From the NCBI RefSeq assembly GCF_014652935.1, contig NZ_BMZT01000003.1:62001-126000 (forward strand): a DNA stretch of 64,000 bases. The letters are read 5' to 3'. How positions within the stretch are numbered: position 1 is the first letter of the stretch; the number at the start of each line of letters is the position of its first letter. Positions 60,681-64,000 of the stretch are shown here, one piece after another. The notes beneath the pieces were generated by a model. It made no database searches and was not told the origin of the DNA. It saw only the letters and a program-made list of their open reading frames with translations. A program made the translations under genes and the position numbers. This stretch comes from Luteimonas padinae (lineage in GTDB: Bacteria; Pseudomonadota; Gammaproteobacteria; Xanthomonadales; Xanthomonadaceae).

Positions 60681-61280
60681 TCATGCGACGGGGTCATTGC
60701 TATCGGAACGTTTGTCTTCCCGAACGCTCCGCAGGATCTCGATACCGCCCTTGAACGCAACGGCTGCGATCAGGGCGCCGGCTACCAGGTCTGGCCACGA
60801 TGTGCCGAGCCAAAGCACGAGCCCCCCGGCCACGATCACGCCGCCATTGGAAATGAAGTCGTTGAAGCTGAAGGTTTCGGCCGCTTTCATGTTCACGTCC
60901 TCGGAACGAATGCGGCGCAACAACACCAGGCACCACAGATTGATCGCAGCGGCGGCGACCGCCAGTCCGATCATGACCGGACCGAGCGGCTCGGCCCCAT
61001 ACATCCACCGCCGGACGACATCCGCCAGGACCGCCACGGCGAAGATCAGCAACATGATCCCCGAGACGGTCGCCGCACCGCGTTTCCAGACGGGGCGGCG
61101 ATCGATGGCGAGGTAGCTCAGCAGATAGACGGCCGCATCCGAACCGTTGTCGACGGCGTTGGCGAGCAGGGCGCTGGAATCGGCCACCCAGCCCGCCACG
61201 CCCAGTCCCGCGAACAGCGCGAGGTTCCACAGCAGCACCTGCCGCAGGACGTTCTTCTGCCGGGCCAGATCCTGCGTCAT
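60681..61280 (-). CDS. Short cation diffusion facilitator (CDF) exporter
   Basis: 199 aa. Six-helix CDF membrane domain: WVADSSALLANAVDNGSDA (metal site with DxxxD-like positions), AVLADVVRRWMYG, SEDVNMKAAETFSFNDFISNG (HxxxD-type second half, here FNDF), and a final helix pair. The usual C-terminal cytoplasmic dimerisation domain of about 90 residues is missing, and translation ends in a charged tail (REDKRSDSNDP). Short CDFs of this kind occur beside RND metal pumps. The start overlaps the czcA stop (ATGA), so they are translated together. Confidence 0.88.
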   Translation of the reverse strand: MTQDLARQKNVLRQVLLWNLALFAGLGVAGWVADSSALLANAVDNGSDAAVYLLSYLAIDRRPVWKRGAATVSGIMLLIFAVAVLADVVRRWMYGAEPLGPVMIGLAVAAAAINLWCLVLLRRIRSEDVNMKAAETFSFNDFISNGGVIVAGGLVLWLGTSWPDLVAGALIAAVAFKGGIEILRSVREDKRSDSNDPVA

Positions 61281-64000
61281 GTCGCGTGCCGCTTCGGACG
61301 ATGCGCGATGGCCCGCGCCGCGAACGTGGGCAGCACCAGCAGGGTCAGCACGGTCGCCGTGATCAGTCCGCCGATGACGACGGTCGCCAGCGGCTTCTGC
61401 ACTTCGGCGCCGGATCCGGTCGCGATCGCCATCGGGATGAAGCCGACGATCGCCACCAGCGCCGTGGTGAGCACGGCGCGCAGCCGGTTGGCGGCGCCGG
61501 TCGCCGCCGCTTCCAGCGGCGCATCTCCGGCCGCGAGCCGTTCGCGGATGGCCTGCATCAGCACCAGGCCGTTGAGCGTGGCGACGCCGGAGACGGCGAT
61601 GAAGCCGACCGCCGCCGACACCGAGAACGGCATGCCGCGCACCAGCAGTGCCAGGATGCCACCGACCAGCGCCAGCGGCACGCAGACGAAGACCAGCGCG
61701 GCCTCGCGGATCGTCCCGAGCGCCATGTACAGCAGGGCGCCGATCATCAGGAACACGATCGGGATCACCAGGGCCAGGCGTGCTTCGGCACGCTGCAGGT
61801 TCTCGAACTGCCCGCCCCAGTCCAGATAGACGCCACTGGGCAGGGCGATGTCGGCCACGGCGGCCTGCGCTTCCCCGACGAAGCCACCCAGGTCGCGGCC
61901 ACGGACATTGGCCTGCACCACGATGCGGCGGCTGCCGTTGTTGCGGCTGATCTGGTTGGGACCCTCGCTGACGTCGATGCGCGCGACCGAGGACAGCGGC
62001 ACCACGGTGCCGTTGGGGGCGACGACCGGCAGGGCGGCGAGCTGTGCCGGATCGTTGCGGTCGGCCTCGTCGAGCCGGATCACGACGTCGAAGCGACGGT
62101 CGCCCTCGAAGATCTTGCCGGCCGCTGTGCCGCCGATCCCGGTCGCCAGCGCCTCGCTGACGTCCGCCGCGGTCAGGCCGTACTGCGCCGCGGCGGCATG
62201 GTCGACCCGGACGGTGAGCGTGGGCAGGCCCGAGACCTGCTCCACGCGCACGTCCGCCGCGCCGTCGATGCCGCGCAGCTTCAGCGAGACCTGGTCGGCG
62301 ATCGGCTGCAGGACGTCGAAGTCGTCGCCGAACACCATCACCGCCAGGTCCGTGCGCACGCCCGAGATCAGTTCGTTGAAGCGCAGTTCGATCGGCTGGC
62401 TGAACTCGAACGCGTTGCCGATCTGGTTGCCGACGATCGACTCCAGGCGGAGGATGAGGTCGTCCTTGCCCAGCGACCTGTCGGGCCACTCGGCGCGCGG
62501 CTTGAGCACGATCACGCTGTCGGAGATGTTGGTCGGCATGGGATCGATCGCCGCCTCCGCCGTACCCGTGCGCGAGAAGACCGTCTTGACCTCGGGTTCG
62601 CTCGTGATGGCCTTCTCCAGGGCCAACTGCATCGCCAGCGACTGTTCCAGCGAAGCGGACGGCACCCGCAGCGCCTGCATCGCCAGGTTGCCTTCGTCGA
62701 GGGTCGGCATGAACTCCCGGCCCAACGAGAGGAATGCCACGAAGCCGATGGCGAGCATGGCAACCGCACCAATCAGAACGCTGCGCGGTCGCGACACCGA
62801 GGTGCGGATAATCGGCTCGACCCTGCTGCGTACGAATCGGATGATGCGGGTCTCGTGCTCGGCGCTGTGCCCACCGTGCGATCCGTTCTCGTCCTCATGC
62901 GGCGGGGCGTGTCCGGGGGCGACCTTGGGCTCGCGCACGAACAGTGCGGCCATCGCCGGCACGAAGGTGAAGGAGAGGATGAACGCGCCGATCAGGGCGA
63001 GCATGAAGGTCGCGGCCATCGGCTGGAACGTCTTGCCCTCGACGCCCTGCAGCGTGAGGATCGGCGCGAACACCAGCAGGATGATCAACTGGCCGAACGC
63101 CGCGGGCCGCACCATCTTGCGCGCCGCCTGGATCGCCACGCCCAGCCGCTCTCCGGCGGAGAGCGACCTACCCAGTTCGGCCCGCTTCTGGCCGAGCATC
63201 AGCAGTGTCGCCTCGACCACGATCACCGCGCCGTCGACCAGGATGCCGAAGTCGAGCGCGCCCAGGCTCATCAGGTTGCCGCTGATCCCGAAGCGGTTCA
63301 TGCCGATCACTGCGAACAGGAATGACAGCGGGATCACCAGCGCGGTGATCGCCGCGGCACGCATGTTGCCCAGCAGCAGGAACAGCACCACGATGACCAG
63401 CAGCGCGCCCTCGGTCAGGTTCCTGGCCACGGTCTTGATCGTGGAATTGACCAGCATGCTGCGGTCGAGGACGGGCTCGGCCACGATGCCGGCAGGCAGG
63501 GAGCGGTTGACCTCGGCCAGGCGCTCGGCCGCCGCCTGCGCCACCGTGCGGCTGTTGCCGCCGGCGATCATCAGCGCCGTGCCGAGCACCGCTTCGTGGC
63601 CGTCGCGTGTGGCGGCGCCCAACCGCGGCGCCTGTCCGAGCCCGACGCTGGCCACGTCTGAGACACGGATCACCACGCCGCCGCGATTGGCAATCGGCGC
63701 CTGCGCCAGGTCGTCGACCGTCTGCGCCAGGGCATCGGCGCGGACGACCAGCCCTTCGCCGGCGCGCTGGACGAAGCCCGCGCCGGCCTGGACGTTGGAG
63801 CGTTCCAGCGCTTGCACCAGTTCTCCCAGGCCGATGCCGTAGGCAGCCAGCCGTTCGGCATTCGGACGGACGGCGTACTCCTTGACGTAACCGCCGATCG
63901 TGTCGACGCCGGCCAGGCCGGGTGTCGAGCGCATCTGCGGCGCGATGATCCAGTCCTGCACCGTGCGCAGGTAGGTGGCGCGCTCCTGCGCCGTCGCGAG
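61277..64000 (-). CDS. czcA: Heavy-metal RND efflux pump, CzcA/CusA type (5' end outside window)
   Basis: At least 908 residues; the reading frame is open to the right edge (frame continues LATAQERATYLRTVQDW before the first internal Met). Inner-membrane proton-driven pump that, with a CzcB-like adaptor and CzcC-like outer-membrane channel, ejects Co/Zn/Cd or Cu/Ag. Visible: GGYVKEYAVRP porter region, DFGILVDGAVIVVEATL (charged helix 4 motif, Asp in the membrane), GREFMPTLDEGNLAM, VRTDLAVMVFGDDFDVL, and the last helices LMQAIRERLAAGDAP. A His-rich loop sits at about HGGHSAEHE. The partner genes would be expected to the right. Confidence 0.94.
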   Translation of the reverse strand, partial: LATAQERATYLRTVQDWIIAPQMRSTPGLAGVDTIGGYVKEYAVRPNAERLAAYGIGLGELVQALERSNVQAGAGFVQRAGEGLVVRADALAQTVDDLAQAPIANRGGVVIRVSDVASVGLGQAPRLGAATRDGHEAVLGTALMIAGGNSRTVAQAAAERLAEVNRSLPAGIVAEPVLDRSMLVNSTIKTVARNLTEGALLVIVVLFLLLGNMRAAAITALVIPLSFLFAVIGMNRFGISGNLMSLGALDFGILVDGAVIVVEATLLMLGQKRAELGRSLSAGERLGVAIQAARKMVRPAAFGQLIILLVFAPILTLQGVEGKTFQPMAATFMLALIGAFILSFTFVPAMAALFVREPKVAPGHAPPHEDENGSHGGHSAEHETRIIRFVRSRVEPIIRTSVSRPRSVLIGAVAMLAIGFVAFLSLGREFMPTLDEGNLAMQALRVPSASLEQSLAMQLALEKAITSEPEVKTVFSRTGTAEAAIDPMPTNISDSVIVLKPRAEWPDRSLGKDDLILRLESIVGNQIGNAFEFSQPIELRFNELISGVRTDLAVMVFGDDFDVLQPIADQVSLKLRGIDGAADVRVEQVSGLPTLTVRVDHAAAAQYGLTAADVSEALATGIGGTAAGKIFEGDRRFDVVIRLDEADRNDPAQLAALPVVAPNGTVVPLSSVARIDVSEGPNQISRNNGSRRIVVQANVRGRDLGGFVGEAQAAVADIALPSGVYLDWGGQFENLQRAEARLALVIPIVFLMIGALLYMALGTIREAALVFVCVPLALVGGILALLVRGMPFSVSAAVGFIAVSGVATLNGLVLMQAIRERLAAGDAPLEAAATGAANRLRAVLTTALVAIVGFIPMAIATGSGAEVQKPLATVVIGGLITATVLTLLVLPTFAARAIAHRPKRHAT

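Larger units (their letters stand above)
55734..64000. other. Probable acquired metal-resistance island (left boundary; right end outside window)
   Basis: Begins where the thioesterase gene is cut. All genes to the right edge concern metal efflux or stress (MAPEG, universal stress protein, DUF411, P1B ATPase, CDF, CzcA). The first 330 bases are non-coding, with AT-richer stretches unlike the surrounding sequence. Right after the break the text reads GGGGCGTTGGTAATAG, and GGGG is a common beginning of Tn3-family ends; a 10-bp palindrome TTACATGTAA follows at 55755. No integrase or transposase is inside the window, so the mobile nature is an inference. Confidence 0.6.

Overview
The window looks like a chromosome segment from a high-GC gammaproteobacterium of the Xanthomonadaceae/Lysobacteraceae (Lysobacter, Luteimonas or Pseudoxanthomonas type). 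The evidence is the very high third-position GC, the protein family profiles, and five copies of the palindromic repeat built on GTAGGAGCAGCTAYAGCTGC that is scattered through genomes of this family. Genus is an inference; there is no rRNA gene here.

Layout. 0.1-2.2 kb: a translationally coupled pair of c-di-GMP/phosphorelay regulators (REC-Hpt, then REC-EAL with degenerate catalytic motifs), followed by tRNA-Val. 2.5-4.8 kb: a stress group (Ku, an SDR oxidoreductase with a lysine-rich tail, a small basic protein). 5-16 kb: housekeeping genes: DUF445, tRNA-Phe, a lipoprotein, the tightly overlapping ftsY-asmA-like-mutY-yggX run, rsmD, coaD, a lipoprotein, a YfhL-type ferredoxin, gamma-glutamyltransferase and a metallo-beta-lactamase-fold hydrolase. 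16-22 kb: a membrane-anchored winged-helix regulator, upp, a TonB receptor divergent from a secreted phosphoesterase, then about 0.9 kb of structured repeats. 22-25.5 kb: class-III aminotransferase with a divergent Lrp regulator, then queA. 25.5-29.4 kb: a Fur-type site and an FbpABC ferric iron importer lying between queA and tgt. 29.7-34.4 kb: tgt, yajC, secD, secF. 34.4-34.9 kb: long hairpin repeats. 34.9-45.4 kb: suhB-like gene, trmJ, a PhnD-like periplasmic protein coupled to a GGDEF-EAL protein, exoD, CNNM/CorC-type protein, a Pho-box-like site with DUF47-pit, a YbjN-like protein, an alkyltransferase-like protein and a rhomboid protease. 45.4-55.7 kb: two M13 metallopeptidases, a KefB/C antiporter, an RhlE-type helicase, a Ser/Thr kinase with an FGE-like domain, and a truncated thioesterase.

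At about 55,734 the text changes abruptly. A DUF4442 thioesterase gene has lost its 5' part, AT-richer non-coding sequence begins, and the rest of the window is a metal-efflux module: MAPEG protein, universal stress protein, DUF411 protein, a P1B-4-like ATPase, a short CDF exporter and a CzcA/CusA RND pump that runs off the right edge. I infer a horizontally acquired metal-resistance island.

I did not find a CRISPR array, prophage, restriction system or recognisable novel multi-gene defence system. The signals most worth a second look are three structured repeats that share a core but have different, mutually complementary stems; a 47-bp perfect inverted repeat beside the iron operon; the island junction; and the PhnD/GGDEF-EAL sensor pair.
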